From positions 9,644,553-9,708,552 of the forward strand of contig OX344750.2 of the NCBI GenBank assembly GCA_947034885.2: DNA of 64,000 nucleotides, read 5' to 3'. The first letter of the stretch is position 1. Every line of letters starts with the position of its first letter. Made by a program: the position numbers and the translations under genes. Positions 1 to 10,180 of this stretch are shown one piece after another. Under the pieces are notes generated by a model. It was not told where the DNA came from, did no database searches, and saw only the letters and a list, made by a program, of their open reading frames with translations. Source of the stretch: Thuidium tamariscinum. Lineage: Eukaryota; Streptophyta; Bryopsida; Hypnales; Thuidiaceae.

Positions 1-104
1 CTCACCAACTTGGGTTTCCCTGAGAAATTGAGTTTCTCTTAGGAGCTGTGACACCCCCTATTCAATGATCCATGTTCGTGGTACAATCGAATTCCTTGGA
101 CATA

Positions 105-431
105 AGGGAGGAGGCTCGAAAACCGCTCAGGCTCCAAAACCGCTCACCTTCTGAAATGTATATATCTGGTACATGATGCTTTTTGATCTTTACAGTAATG
201 TACAAACAGTGAACATTTTAGGGGGGTGGGCGGTTTTGGAGCCCTATGCCATATTGACTTCAGAAATTCATAACTAACTCTACAGAGCTCCAAAAAATAT
301 GAAACGACTTGGGTTAGATGCATATTCAAGCTGTCTTTCAAGAAAAATTCACTGGAAAATACTTCAAGATGTTTGACCTGCTCAAAATTCTGTTCCAGCC
401 CTTAGATGGTCGGTTTATGGACCTCCTCCCT
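105..431. mobile_element. MITE family B, copy 1 (TA-flanked)
   Basis: Terminal inverted repeats begin AGGGAGGAGGCTCGAAAACC on the left, and the right end reads inward as AGGGAGGAGGTCCATAAACC. TA flanks both ends (103-104 and 432-433), the target duplication expected of Tc1/mariner-type elements. The 327-bp body is the reverse complement of the copy at 50753-51046. About 20 bp near the left end (AAACCGCTCA units) are duplicated. The short reading frame shared by the two copies is conserved only because the repeat is, so I do not treat it as a gene. Confidence 0.85.
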
Positions 432-433
432 TA

Positions 434-998
434 GAGGAGTGGGACCAGCTTCAGTAGGGAAGAGACAGGCATGAACCGCAATTTTACACAGCCACCAAAC
501 TCCGCGGCTTCCCTTCACAACAGTTGCCTTTCACGTGCGCTCGAGGAAATCGGTAGCCAACGGCCGCTCCAGCTCTCGAAGCCAAACTCCGCGGCTTCCC
601 TTCACAACAGTTGCCTTTCACGTGCGCTCTAGAGAAAATCAGGTAGCCAACGGCCGCTCGTGCTCTCGAAGTCAAGATTGCCAATCCACCCACTACAGTA
701 CGTCGTCGAAGGCTTCACTCAGCCGAACAGCGTCTCTCGACGTCGGTACTGCAAGACTTGTCGTCACTCTCACATTGCCCTCCACCGACGTTGCTTCAGC
801 CAGCACACTACAGTAGGACCACTTGCCGCGTGCCCGTGAACCCCACCGCTTTTTCTCCCTCCACGTCGGAACTAGAACTTAGAACTCAGGTGGAAACAAC
901 CTTCCCAGTCGCTGCCAAAAAAACTGACGCCGGCCAACGTCATCCTCCGCGTCTGTACAAGGTCGGGCAGCTTCAGGTAAAGTCATCTCTCTTGGACT
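434..998. other. GC-richer island, no recognised gene
   Basis: This stretch is clearly richer in G+C than its surroundings and ends exactly where MITE A1 begins. Short frames exist on both strands but none resembles a known protein. It could be the 5' part of a transcript whose exons continue at 1275-1903, or a remnant of a gene. Confidence 0.4.
495..671. repeat. Tandem duplication, two ~88-bp units
   Basis: Units at 495-581 and 582-671 both start CCAAACTCCGCGGCTTCCC and end GCTCTCGAAG. They differ by a few substitutions and a 3-bp length change, so the duplication is fairly recent. Confidence 0.9.
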
Positions 999-999
999 A

Positions 1000-1272
1000 A
1001 GGTAGGTACACCCAAAAGCGCTAGTTTTTCATACTATGCCTAGTTCCTGTTATTATGTTGTTCAGATTTTTCTACAGTCTTGTTGGTGAGTGAAAGCATA
1101 TTCCAACGCACCAAATAATAGTGGATTTGGATACCGTATGCAAAAGTTATTAACAGTCAAAGTATGTTTCTGAAAGCGCCATCTACAGTCTGGGTACATG
1201 ACTGATTTTTAAAATGTATGCACATTGTACAGGGCGCTTTAAGGTCAGGTGCCATTTTGGGTGTACCTACCT
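1000..1272. mobile_element. MITE family A, copy 1 (TA-flanked)
   Basis: The element is 273 bp with perfect 18-bp inverted ends AGGTAGGTACACCCAAAA and TA on both sides (998-999 and 1273-1274). A second copy lies at 38907-39176 in the same orientation and is about 90% identical by eye. It has no coding capacity. The TA duplication and short length place it with Stowaway-like (Tc1/mariner) MITEs, although its ends are not the classical Stowaway ends. Confidence 0.92.
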
Positions 1273-1274
1273 TA

Positions 1275-1903
1275 GTTCTCCACTTGCTACCAAACAGCAT
1301 GTGCGATTCGACTGTAGGAGTTAAGTGGAGTCCAAGATCAAGGAAGTTACAAAGGTGCTTCCTACAGTTGGCAAGAGTGAGGAGGGAATATTCGACGATC
1401 CTCAAACTAATACTTCTAGATTTTATTTTATGTACTAGATAACCTTCGAGCCGTGATAGCGGCGAGAAGGTTATTGGACATAACTGGTTGTTCACTTTTC
1501 AATTCAACCTTTGATCTAGTCATCATCCAAGGATGTAGGAAGCAAGTTGAAAGGAAAGAAGGTTATCAGTTAGAACTTGTGATGGTGATGGTGATGGGTA
1601 GCCTATGGCATAGAGCCACATTAGAATTGAAAAGTCAGCAACCGGTTATGGCAATGGAAATCAGTATCCATTATTTGTTTAAAAAAAATTAATAATACTC
1701 CTTCTAGTACTGACATTGACCTCAAAGTTGAGCCCATTCCCAAGATGGACAGTGAGTGCATGAAGATAACTCAACACGTCATTCCTTACGTGGAGGGATG
1801 TGGAGGGCTCGGGCAAAACCATTTTCCTAGCCCTAATGTCTGGGAATGGATGGCAATGCTTTTAGTTTTTTTATTCCACCATCTTCTTAGAAGGAAACAT
1901 TGA
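1275..1903 (+). other. Exon-like fragments, unrecognised
   Basis: Two stretches have protein-like composition. One lies at about 1333-1437 in the frame containing VTKVLPTVGKSEEGIFDDPQ. The other, at about 1682-1903, contains DLKVEPIPKMDSECMKITQH and runs to a stop but has no ATG. They are in different frames, with GATGGT triplets between them. I do not recognise the family. They may be exons of a gene whose 5' part was cut off by MITE A1, or a decayed gene. Confidence 0.3.
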
Positions 1904-3654
1904 AAAAAATTCAACTTTATTGGAGCCAACATTTTCATTCGTTGAATATCAATCATTGTTTGCATCCTTATACTTGACCCATCCTAAAATGATCTTCTTA
2001 TTTGACAAAATTTCCAAGGTTAAGGTCAAAAATCAATATTTTTAAAATTTGTTTTGATAACTTGTAATTGAAGTAGAAATGTAGAATGCTCTCCTATCAT
2101 CCTTCAAATTTGAGCTTTAATTTCAATATCAATTTGAAGTTGTGAAGCTATGAAATTTGTTTTTTTGGGCCTTTTGTGAAGAGTATTGCTAGCCAATTGT
2201 TTTTTCAATTCCCAAAATATGGATTGTGATTTTTTTTTTCCTTTTTGCACTGTATGTCATCATTCCCACAATGGTTTTGCTACACAACTCACCTTACTGA
2301 ATCAACTTGCCTTTAAAAGTGAAGATGAAGTGTGATTTTCAATATTTTTGTTTTAATAATTGAATAATGAAATTGGTCTAACTAGTCTTGAACAATGAAT
2401 AGTGAGCTTGTTTAAATTTATGAATAAAAAAAATTAGCTCAATCGACTTTTATTGGTGTAAATGTAGTTAGTGATAAGTAAGCAATGAATAATAGCTTCT
2501 CTGAAATTCAACACTATTATTTTCTTCACATTTAGAGAATGTCTGAGTGATTTATATAACATGGGCCCTACCTCCACATCACAATGGAAAGATCAATTTG
2601 GGACAAAAAATCAAGACCAATAAGAAGACGATTTAGGAATACATTCAATAAAGGGAGTATTTCTCTTCAAGCTTGTGTTTTAGAGCACCAAGACATGCTA
2701 TAGTGCCTTGGCAAGCAATTTGAAGTGACTAGAAGTTGGGAGGCAATCCAACAATTGTAGCCAAGCTTGCTTCTTAACACTGGTCCTTTCAAAAATCACC
2801 TAAGATATGGGAACTCAAAGTGTCTTGCAAGATTGATTTGGAATACATTACTCCGTCAAACTTTGAGCTTTTCAGTATATTATATATCTTTGGTGATGGA
2901 TAATCAATCGTTATATTAGGAATTCATAAATGCCTATGCCTGGAGACTGAAGAATTTGTGCCAAATTCAATGGCATTTGGAAGGGTGCCAATTGGGGGAT
3001 GGAAAAATAGTTGCCCCTTTTTCTCAACCAACACACGCCATTCAACATGTGACACATCCCTTTTTGCTAGCTATAATGAAGATGCTTTTAAAGCATCTTT
3101 TGCAACCCTTGGAATATCACAATTCCTTCAATTGAGATCTCTCTGATTTAGAAGGAATGGCCACTTGTATCCCCAACAATAAAACTCACTAAAATATACT
3201 TCAAACCAATCTCATGTCACATAACTTGCAAAAATAGGAAGTAAGCTATCATTTATTATGATGATTTCCTAGAAAATATATCTTGTAGAGGGATTAGTGA
3301 TCCCTTCAAATATGGCTAATTTGGTGGGCCAAAGTAAAGGTAGAGGTTGATACCTGCTAAAATTGATTGCTTGCCATCCAAAAACTATAGAGTTTGTGGT
3401 ATTTTGAGGGTTGCAGGAAATGCTCTTAGTCTCTATCGGTCCAAGACGATTATTTCACTGCCCACTCTTAGGGCTGAAGATTGAATCCAATTTCTATCAT
3501 TTTGGACCTCAGCAAAATTTGGGCTGGGCCCTGCAAAAACAGAGCTGCACCTGAGAAGATTGAAATATAGTCATTACCGGTAACGCAGATCAGCTAAGCT
3601 GCAACTAACTTGCACTCCAGAGTTTTTCAAATCCCCTGAAACTATCCGTGATCT
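1904..3654. other. AT-rich intergenic DNA
   Basis: No gene, RNA or well-bounded element was seen. The last ~150 bases next to 3655 are probably the 3' UTR of the kinase gene on the minus strand. Confidence 0.6.
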
Positions 3655-6105
3655 TCACATACTGCACGACCTTGTTGGGTAGATATGCAGTTTAAACACA
3701 GGCAAGATATTTTCAACCTTGCATTGCCACAAGGTTCTACAAATCTCATCAAAATTAGGTCGCTCTTTTGGATCAGTTGCCCAACAACGCTGGATGAGGT
3801 CCTTCAACACTGGTGGCATCGTGACATCGTCCAGGGACGGCCTGACGCCGGCTACAATGCTTTCGTATACTTTCCCATTCGGGATTCCCTCGAAGGGAAT
3901 CCGGCCAGTGAGGATTTCATAGCATGTCATTCCAAAGCTGTAAACATCCGCCGGCCACTGATAGTTGTTTGCAGTCTCCAAATCAGGGACGTTGTAGACC
4001 TCCGGCGCCCTCCACGAGGTGGTCCCTGCCATCATGGTCACGAAGTTGGTTTGCGCACGGCCTGCTTTGGCTATCCCGAAATCAGCCAGCTTCGCAGTGT
4101 AATACTCCTCGGTGTGCAGCAGAGGTGCCAAGTCGGGAAACCTCCTGTAGGCACTGCTCAAGTTTCGACGAACTGGTCTGGATCGGTTGACGAGGATGTT
4201 CTTCGCCTTCAAATCCCGGTGCAGAATCTTGTGTTCTCGGAGGTACTGCATTCCTTCCCCTATTTGTAACATGAGGCCGATGGCCACGATGAGAGGAAAG
4301 GGGCTCTGCCCAGGTCCAGGGTTGGGACACCGATTCTCTATCACTGTCCGCAGATCGTGTTCCATGAGCTCCATGATCAGGAAGCCTGTCTCCACTTTGT
4401 CTTCGAAAGCGCACCCGATTATTCGCACCACACTGGGATGCTGAACTGCAGCCAAAATGGCCGCCTCTTCTTCGAAGCGTTTCCTGCTCAACCCTGGAGA
4501 CTTCACCGTCTTGACGCCCACTTCTCGCCCATGCCATTTGAACTTCGCAACCATTCCTGAGCCACCTGAAGCTACGTATTGGACATACGACAAAGTGGAA
4601 GGGTTAACCCTAAATGTGTAAGGCAAAGAGTTCGCTTCGGGTATTGGTCCATCCAACTTCTGGCTCAAAAAATCTGCAATGGCGTGCACGTTTGCGTCTG
4701 CGGAAGAAAAAAATTTTCGAGGCTTCTCCTTGAGCTCCACCAGCTTGGGGATCAGGGCAGCAACGTCCTTGGCTTCCAGGTCCATGGCAATATCTAGCAA
4801 CCCACCTGGGGAGTTCTCAATCCTTCCTTCCTTCGCATACAACGGCTCGCCGTCGATGTGGAGTATCATCCTCGACTGCCCATCACACCACTTGAAAACG
4901 GCATCGGGCAATGTGGAGTCACTGGAAAGAAGCTGCTTCAATGGGAGGAACGCAAGGTCGACAATGTCCATGCTCCATTCACACGACCGAATGGCAAGCG
5001 AGAACCGCGACCACCTCGGGATGGTAAACTGTGGCAGAGCGTTCGACAACTCCAAGCCCGTGATCCACCAATCCTCCTTGCTGCACATGGTGAGCAAGTC
5101 CAGGACTAATTGAAACACGCGCGCCAGCTCCGACAATGATTCAATGCAGAATGCGACGCTCTTGAAAATCCGCTGCCGTGTACTGACTTGAACCAGCTCC
5201 ACCTCCAAGTCTTTAACCTCTTTCGCCGTTTCGTTGTACCGGCGAAGTCGATCATGCACAGTGAGTAACAGAGTCTCCACGAGAAAGCCACACTGCAGAT
5301 TGAACACTTGAATGTCCCCATGGAAGTGCATACGCGAAAACTGCGCAACTTGGGCTTCAACCCCTTCCAGTGATGCAGTCAAAGATTCAGTCAGGGTCTC
5401 GAACCTCGTTTCGGTGAAATCCAAAGGGATACCCTCATCCACCATGCCAATATTAGCCCGAATCTCCGCGAGCTCCGCCTCGAGCTTGTCCCGACCACCG
5501 TGCTCATCCGGGTCGTCTAAGAAATCCTCCAGGCCTCGTGTGTAATCCTCCAGCATGGATTTGAGGACGTTCCGCTCCTCCCAAGTGAGCTGTCCATTCG
5601 GTTCTAAAGCGTTCGCCTCTTCCATCTTCACCAACGCCCCACGGTACTTCTCCGCTCGTCTCTCCACATTCTTGGCACGTTGTAGCCGCTTGCCCTCAGG
5701 ATCATGTGAAATCTGTGAACGACTGTTGAGTGCCAAGAGATCCGTCAAATAGTCGTTCAACATCCGCACGGCGACGCCGCGGTGGTAGAATCCAGGTGAC
5801 CCTGGAGAGCCCAAAAGCCGGTTTTTGTCATCCAACCTCGGTGTCACAGGTTCCTCACCCGGTCGATCTCGAGGCGGCACATCAGGGCTCCGCAACTCTT
5901 TAAAATCTTGGTTTAGCTTGAGCAGCACTGCAAGACGCAACTGCGATGAAGTAGGCCAGTTACTTAGCAACCCTTGTCGTGACGATGGTGCTTCTGTTCC
6001 TCCTTTTGGTTGCCATTGATGGCTCTGCCGCAGCTCTTCATTCGGTTTCGGTTTCTCCTCATCTACGGCAGGCACTCTACCTCGATACCCACCTCGAGAT
6101 GCCAT
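3655..6105 (-). CDS. TKL-type Ser/Thr protein kinase, intronless, long N-terminal helical region
   Basis: Predicted cytoplasmic protein kinase of 816 residues. The catalytic domain fills about residues 507-795: glycine loop GGSGMV (514-519), ATP-anchoring Lys532 in EVGVK, HRDLKAKN with catalytic Asp631, DFG at 675-677 and APE at 700-702. All catalytic residues are present, so the enzyme should be active. HRDLKAKN and the WRAPEVY activation segment are typical of plant TKL/MLK-like kinases. An unusually long, basic insert of about 30 residues lies between HRD and DFG. The N-terminal 500 residues are charged and helical. A KEDWW segment near residue 345 recalls the DUF1221 region found before some plant kinases, but I cannot confirm this. 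An in-frame stop lies two codons before the ATG, which fixes the start. The absence of introns is unusual next to the intron-rich neighbours and suggests retroposition or a retroposed family. Confidence 0.92.
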   Translation of the reverse strand: MASRGGYRGRVPAVDEEKPKPNEELRQSHQWQPKGGTEAPSSRQGLLSNWPTSSQLRLAVLLKLNQDFKELRSPDVPPRDRPGEEPVTPRLDDKNRLLGSPGSPGFYHRGVAVRMLNDYLTDLLALNSRSQISHDPEGKRLQRAKNVERRAEKYRGALVKMEEANALEPNGQLTWEERNVLKSMLEDYTRGLEDFLDDPDEHGGRDKLEAELAEIRANIGMVDEGIPLDFTETRFETLTESLTASLEGVEAQVAQFSRMHFHGDIQVFNLQCGFLVETLLLTVHDRLRRYNETAKEVKDLEVELVQVSTRQRIFKSVAFCIESLSELARVFQLVLDLLTMCSKEDWWITGLELSNALPQFTIPRWSRFSLAIRSCEWSMDIVDLAFLPLKQLLSSDSTLPDAVFKWCDGQSRMILHIDGEPLYAKEGRIENSPGGLLDIAMDLEAKDVAALIPKLVELKEKPRKFFSSADANVHAIADFLSQKLDGPIPEANSLPYTFRVNPSTLSYVQYVASGGSGMVAKFKWHGREVGVKTVKSPGLSRKRFEEEAAILAAVQHPSVVRIIGCAFEDKVETGFLIMELMEHDLRTVIENRCPNPGPGQSPFPLIVAIGLMLQIGEGMQYLREHKILHRDLKAKNILVNRSRPVRRNLSSAYRRFPDLAPLLHTEEYYTAKLADFGIAKAGRAQTNFVTMMAGTTSWRAPEVYNVPDLETANNYQWPADVYSFGMTCYEILTGRIPFEGIPNGKVYESIVAGVRPSLDDVTMPPVLKDLIQRCWATDPKERPNFDEICRTLWQCKVENILPVFKLHIYPTRSCSM

Positions 6106-6302
6106 TTTTCAACTGTGATTAGTTCCTAGCATCCGTTCGCTGTAGAAGTAGCACTGAAGGATCGATGCAGTCAGAAACCCTGTTAGAAATGGGCAGCAAT
6201 CAGAAAATAACCTAGTAGAGTTTCAAAATCGACTAATCTCAGTCTCTCAGTCTCTTGAACACAGAAGCGAGAGAATTGGCAATCGAGAGGTTTTTCAATA
6301 TA

Positions 6303-6311
6303 CTAAATATA
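6303..6311 (-). promoter_or_regulatory. Possible TATA box of the kinase gene
   Basis: On the minus strand the sequence reads TATATTTAG about 200 bp upstream of the kinase ATG. This distance is plausible for a core promoter with a ~170-base leader. The call rests on motif and position only. Confidence 0.3.
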
Positions 6312-6329
6312 CACCATAGCTAGCGCATG

Positions 6330-6830
6330 AAATCGCTAAAGAGGACTAAGCAATGCCAGACCGTTTCGGTGAAGAAATCAACGAGGTACGGTCTTTATCA
6401 TACCTCATATGCCAGAAGAAGCAAATCACAAAACTCCTCCGTGACTCACTACTGCTGTAACCCCCTTTCCACGACGTCGCCCACACCCACGTCCACGCTC
6501 TACAACGTCCACGAAGATCTGCGTGCTTCCTCGACAGCCGACTTTCTACAAGGTCGTTGGTCAGCAACTCTGCCAACGCGTCTTGGAGATGAATCGTGCT
6601 TCAAGCTCTCTGAATTACCGACTGGCCCTCGAAGCTCATTCTCTTCAGTGTCTGGAAGGCAGGTTGTCTGAACGCCGAAACCATTTCTCGTGGACACACG
6701 TCAACTTCTTGCAAGACTGGTCAGAGATTCATTTCAAAGTGAAGTGCTCCGAACCTGCGCAGGTTCGATCCTGTCGTCACGGCCACGCATGCGTATTCTA
6801 TTTGGGCAACTTGTGACACAATAATATGAT
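6330..6830. other. GC-richer upstream region of the kinase gene, no recognised gene
   Basis: Several short overlapping frames occur on both strands, none recognisable. It may be promoter, or a divergent non-coding transcript. Confidence 0.35.
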
Positions 6831-6912
6831 AATGGATAAAACGCATGCATATCCTGCCGTGATATTCCATTTGGGCAACTGGTGGTAAAAAAATATGATA
6901 ATATGGATCATT
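6790..6912. repeat. Degenerate tandem duplication, ~63-bp unit
   Basis: ATTTGGGCAACT followed by a near-identical AATATGATAATRTGGAT block occurs twice in direct orientation. Confidence 0.7.
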
Positions 6913-6978
6913 AAGAAACGTGTAGGGAACCCACAAGAAATTCCAAGTAAATTAGTTGCTTTTGAAGCGGCTTTTTAA

Positions 6979-7192
6979 CCCTTAAACGATGCAGCGGCTG
7001 ATTTTCAGCCAATGATTGTCAAAGAATCTTTTTACTTTTGATGACAAATGTGTAAATTGTGAAGATCATGCACAATAATTTGACACATTTTTAAATAGAT
7101 GAGGTCAGATAGTTCCAAAACAAGATGATTTCTACGATCATGAGCTAGGCATTCAAGGGTTAACCTGAAACCATGGGCTAGGCATCCAAGGG
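6979..7192. mobile_element. Small TTAA-flanked element with duplicated right end
   Basis: The left end is TTAA followed by CCCTTAAACGATGCAGCGG. The right end appears twice in tandem (GGCATYCAAGGGTTAACCTG, with TTAA at 7160-7163 and 7193-7196). CCCTT ends abutting TTAA match the boundary style of the larger family D elements. The inverted-repeat match itself is weak. Confidence 0.45.
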
Positions 7193-7419
7193 TTAACCTG
7201 AAACGTCTCAATCCTTTTTTGAATTTTTTGCACATTTTTGCTCATAGCTTTGTACATATATATCATTTACCAGAATTTAATGAATTTGGCCATTAAGAAA
7301 GGTTGTCTTTTCTGGATTTAAGTATTACATTTGATAAATGAGAAGTTAATTGGATGAAACAATGCTTTGAAGCCCTCTGTTCATTGTCCAAAATATGGAC
7401 TTCAAAGCACTTCAAGGTT

Positions 7420-7703
7420 AAGAGTTGATTGTATTAGGAAAGAAGCTAAATTTCTTGAAACAATTTCGTAAATTCTTGTAGGAAAAAAAATAGAATTGAA
7501 CAATTTTAATGAATTTTTCTAGGAGAAAAAATGATATTGGCATAAACCCAAGTTGTTTCATATTTTTTGAAACTTTGTGGAATTAATTACAATTTTTGAA
7601 GTTAGAACATAATAAATACAATCCCTTCTTGAAATGTACATTGTTGGTACACTGAGTGTTATTATATGCTTTCAGAATAGGATCACTTTTAAAGCCTCCT
7701 ATA
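7420..7703. mobile_element. MITE family B relic
   Basis: The core RTAAACCCAAGTTGTTTCAT followed by TGGAATTAATTA, then GAAATGTACATTGTTGGTAC, is recognisably the family B core in the same order as at 50753 and 35604. The right end resembles the 35604 copy (GGATCACTTTTAAAGCCTCC). The terminal repeats have decayed. Confidence 0.65.
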
Positions 7704-7711
7704 ATACTATA

Positions 7712-8034
7712 TAGTAGAACTTCTCTAACTCAACCCTCCATAAGTCAATAAACCTCTCTATACCAATAGCCCCACGCAGTCCCAACTTCAAGAATAAAAT
7801 ATGTAATAACACCAAGTCAAAACCTGTCAAAGAAATTGTAGTGGACCTAGATCCTATCAAAAAAAGTTAAATACTCTTTTGATGCATGATGTCCTTTTCT
7901 TGAAAATATAGAACATGTCTCCTCGCAACAACTTCCTCTCTCTTGCAGTACAAACCATCTCTTATTCAATGAACCTCTCTAAAACTTACATTGTCAAACA
8001 GTCCTAGCCCTACCAAATTAAGAAGGTTCTACTA
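7712..8034. mobile_element. Emigrant/pogo-like MITE
   Basis: The left end is TAGTAGAACTTCTCTAACTC and the right end reads inward as TAGTAGAACCTTCTTAATTT, with TA on both flanks. The interior holds further AACCTCTCTA and AATAAACCTC motifs. Emigrant elements of Arabidopsis, mobilised by the pogo-like Lemi1, have closely similar GTARAACCTCTATAA ends. The family assignment is by that resemblance. Confidence 0.6.
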
Positions 8035-8152
8035 TATTCAAGAAGCGTGTGCTCCCAGCCCTACCAAGTTAGAGAGGTTGTCCTGTATTCAAGAGCCGTG
8101 TGCTCCTGGCCCTAACAAATTAGAGAGGTTCTCCTGTATTCAAGAGGGATGT
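8006..8152. repeat. Three ~51-bp tandem copies of an element end
   Basis: AGCCCTACCAARTTAGAGAG followed by GTTNTNCTGTATTCAAGA and a short spacer recurs at about 8006, 8057 and 8107. The unit contains the right end of the Emigrant-like element, so the array probably arose by repeated slippage or insertion there. A single similar unit lies near 32697-32740. Confidence 0.75.
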
Positions 8153-8159
8153 ATTTTGA

Positions 8160-9419
8160 GTTACATTTCTTGAGATTCCGAGCCACCTTCATAACAATGA
8201 TTAGCAGTCATCCAGCGCTTACTCAGCAAATTCCAGCTTCAGAAACCCGAAGGCCGAATGACGGAATATCCAAGCTTTTGGAGGAAATAGCGCCCAAGAA
8301 GCTGTCGTTTCGTTCCCTTGCGCTCAGAACGCAACGCTCTGTAAGCTCTGGTTCGTCACATGACCTACCTTACACGGGAAATAGGTTGCCCACACTCCAT
8401 GCCTGTATAATTCCAGTCATGTAGCTGTCCAGAAAGCCCTAAAATGCCCCCAAACCATCGACATCAGATGCTTGAGAACTTCACATAGACAATCAATGCG
8501 ACATTACCCGAATCCCAAAACCATTTTGTGGAGGCCTAACAGTTTGGGAGAGCAAGTCGGAAGAAATCATATACTCCGTATTGCATTGATTTCTAGCACC
8601 AGGAACCTGCAGAATTTCTGATGCATGAATCGATTACAAGCTCAATACTCATCCACTAGAACCCCATACGGATTCAGACCTACAGAGCACATGAGGCTAG
8701 CTGTAGAAAAGAGGACCCGCAAGGTAGACATCCCAAATTCTGTACGGTTTCTTCCTCCAGTCCTGACACTTTGACTACCCCAATCCCAGCTTCAGGGTAG
8801 TGCCATTCGAAGACCCTCATAAATCACAAACCTCACGGCACAGAGCCAGTGGTTTCGTTGATTCAGTCAAAGTGGTTAGGCATTGCAGGCCGTTCCGCTC
8901 AGCGCCTAATAAAAAATCTACAAAAACAGAGTACCCTAGGGGTCGATCTCATTGGCCTCTGTATGTATAAATACGCTGGGATCCTCCATAGAAAACCGGG
9001 TCTAATGGCCTCCATATCTTGTGCAACTGGCTGAACTGGGTCCCCTGTGCTACTCCAAGCATTCATTTCCAATTCTTCGAGACCCGTATCCCTCAACCGC
9101 AAAGGTAGCTAAGGTCAGCTCTGGTGATTCTGAAAAACACTGAAAAGAATAATAACTTGTAAACCATCCCGCGCCTCAAACTCCCACACGGCTCCGTCAC
9201 ATACCTCTGAAAATGTATCACAATTTGAGAATCTCTCTGCGTTTCGTTGCTTCCACAGTGATTGTGATCAGAATTGCGAGACACATGAACTGCCGAAGTT
9301 TGCAACAACATCACAGCCTCAGAGTTTAATATTTGCCCCTGCAAGAGTTGAAACACAAGGACCACACCAGCGAGGGTTCTTCGAAAAGAAGAGTAACTGA
9401 GCAAAGCTAGAGCTGTGAC
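8160..9419. other. Moderate-GC region next to the Ycf20-like gene
   Basis: The composition is higher in G+C than the intergenic DNA, and this may be 3' UTR or downstream transcript of the Ycf20-like gene. A plus-strand frame around 8190-8340 ends at a GTAAGC donor-like site but matches nothing I know. Confidence 0.35.
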
Positions 9420-9893
9420 TCAGCTGGCGAGCTTGAAAGCGTCGATGAAGAGCCCATAAGTGAACCCCATCTTGAAGGTATTCACCAGCGCCACGGAGAA
9501 CGAGACGCTCTTCCGGGTGCGTGTGAACCGCGTGATGTACTCCGTGAACAGCACACACATGGCTGCCGCGATGACATCATTCACGCCCAAGGCTCCAAAC
9601 GACAAGGAGATTGTCTGCGCCACGTAGAATCCCAACAAGATGGAGATTCCGCCGAAGAGAGCGCGACGGAACGGGCTCCGGAAGTAGGAGGTCGCAATGC
9701 GAGGCAAGCGACGTACCACGTCCACGAGACGCTTGCTCCCAAAGTCATCGCTCGCCAACGTCGCCCTGCTCACTCGCAACGACTTCGACGCGAGGCTTGA
9801 GCTCCTGCTGCGAGGAATGAGCTTCGAGGTTTGGAATTCGCCATTGATGAGACCTAAGAAAGGAGTGCGAGTGAGCGTCAAAACCGCAGTCAT
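9420..9893 (-). CDS. ycf20: Ycf20-like protein, plastid-targeted
   Basis: A 157-residue protein of the Ycf20 family, plastid membrane proteins named from a reading frame in algal plastid genomes. A nuclear Arabidopsis member (NPQ7) affects non-photochemical quenching. The first ~45 residues are rich in Ser, Arg and Leu with few acids, as in a chloroplast transit peptide. The family domain follows: RRALFGGISILLGFYVAQTI as first membrane segment (about 76-95), a second hydrophobic segment DVIAAAMCVLFTEYITRF, and the diagnostic end FKMGFTYGLFIDAFKLAS. The length fits the nuclear plant copies. The frame is uninterrupted in one exon. The reaction or partner is not known for the family, so only membrane location and a photosynthetic role can be suggested. 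Confidence 0.88.
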   Translation of the reverse strand: MTAVLTLTRTPFLGLINGEFQTSKLIPRSRSSSLASKSLRVSRATLASDDFGSKRLVDVVRRLPRIATSYFRSPFRRALFGGISILLGFYVAQTISLSFGALGVNDVIAAAMCVLFTEYITRFTRTRKSVSFSVALVNTFKMGFTYGLFIDAFKLAS

Positions 9894-10180
9894 GTTCTGA
9901 AGATTGTTGGAAGGCTTGGGCGGCGAATTCGCGAGCCGATTCGCGTGCGAAGACGGAGGCCGCGAGGCTGAACCCTAGACGATGATTCTGCACATTCTAA
10001 GGCGTGGAAACCTTCGTCCTCGACAAGGTCTGCAAAAGCTTTTGAATCACTTCAGCAGCGCCAGCCATGATGAATACGGTAATTTTTTAATGGGGGGAGT
10101 CTCTCGATGGCGTACTTATCCCAAAAGGCGGCGATTAACCCTAAACGTGAGAATAGCAAGCATAATTATTCACTAGGGTG
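9894..10180 (-). promoter_or_regulatory. Leader and presumed promoter of the Ycf20-like gene
   Basis: A GC-richer segment upstream of the ATG, ending where AT-rich repeats begin. No clear TATA box. A small hairpin, CCGTG/CACGG, sits just beyond at about 10191-10219. Confidence 0.4.

Noticed and set aside
144..341. Short minus-strand frame similar to one at 50843-51052
   Set aside because: The similarity comes from the shared MITE B body. The frames diverge after the core and have no protein features.
6755..6785. tRNA-like GGTTCGATCC motif
   Set aside because: No acceptor stem or D arm can be folded around it, so it is not a tRNA gene.
8006..8152. Regular repeats with spacers that could suggest a CRISPR array
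   Set aside because: Only three degenerate units with no unique spacers, in a plant nuclear context. They are element-end duplications.
9093..9404. 103-codon frame downstream of the Ycf20-like gene
   Set aside because: No family features. It is best explained as 3' UTR.
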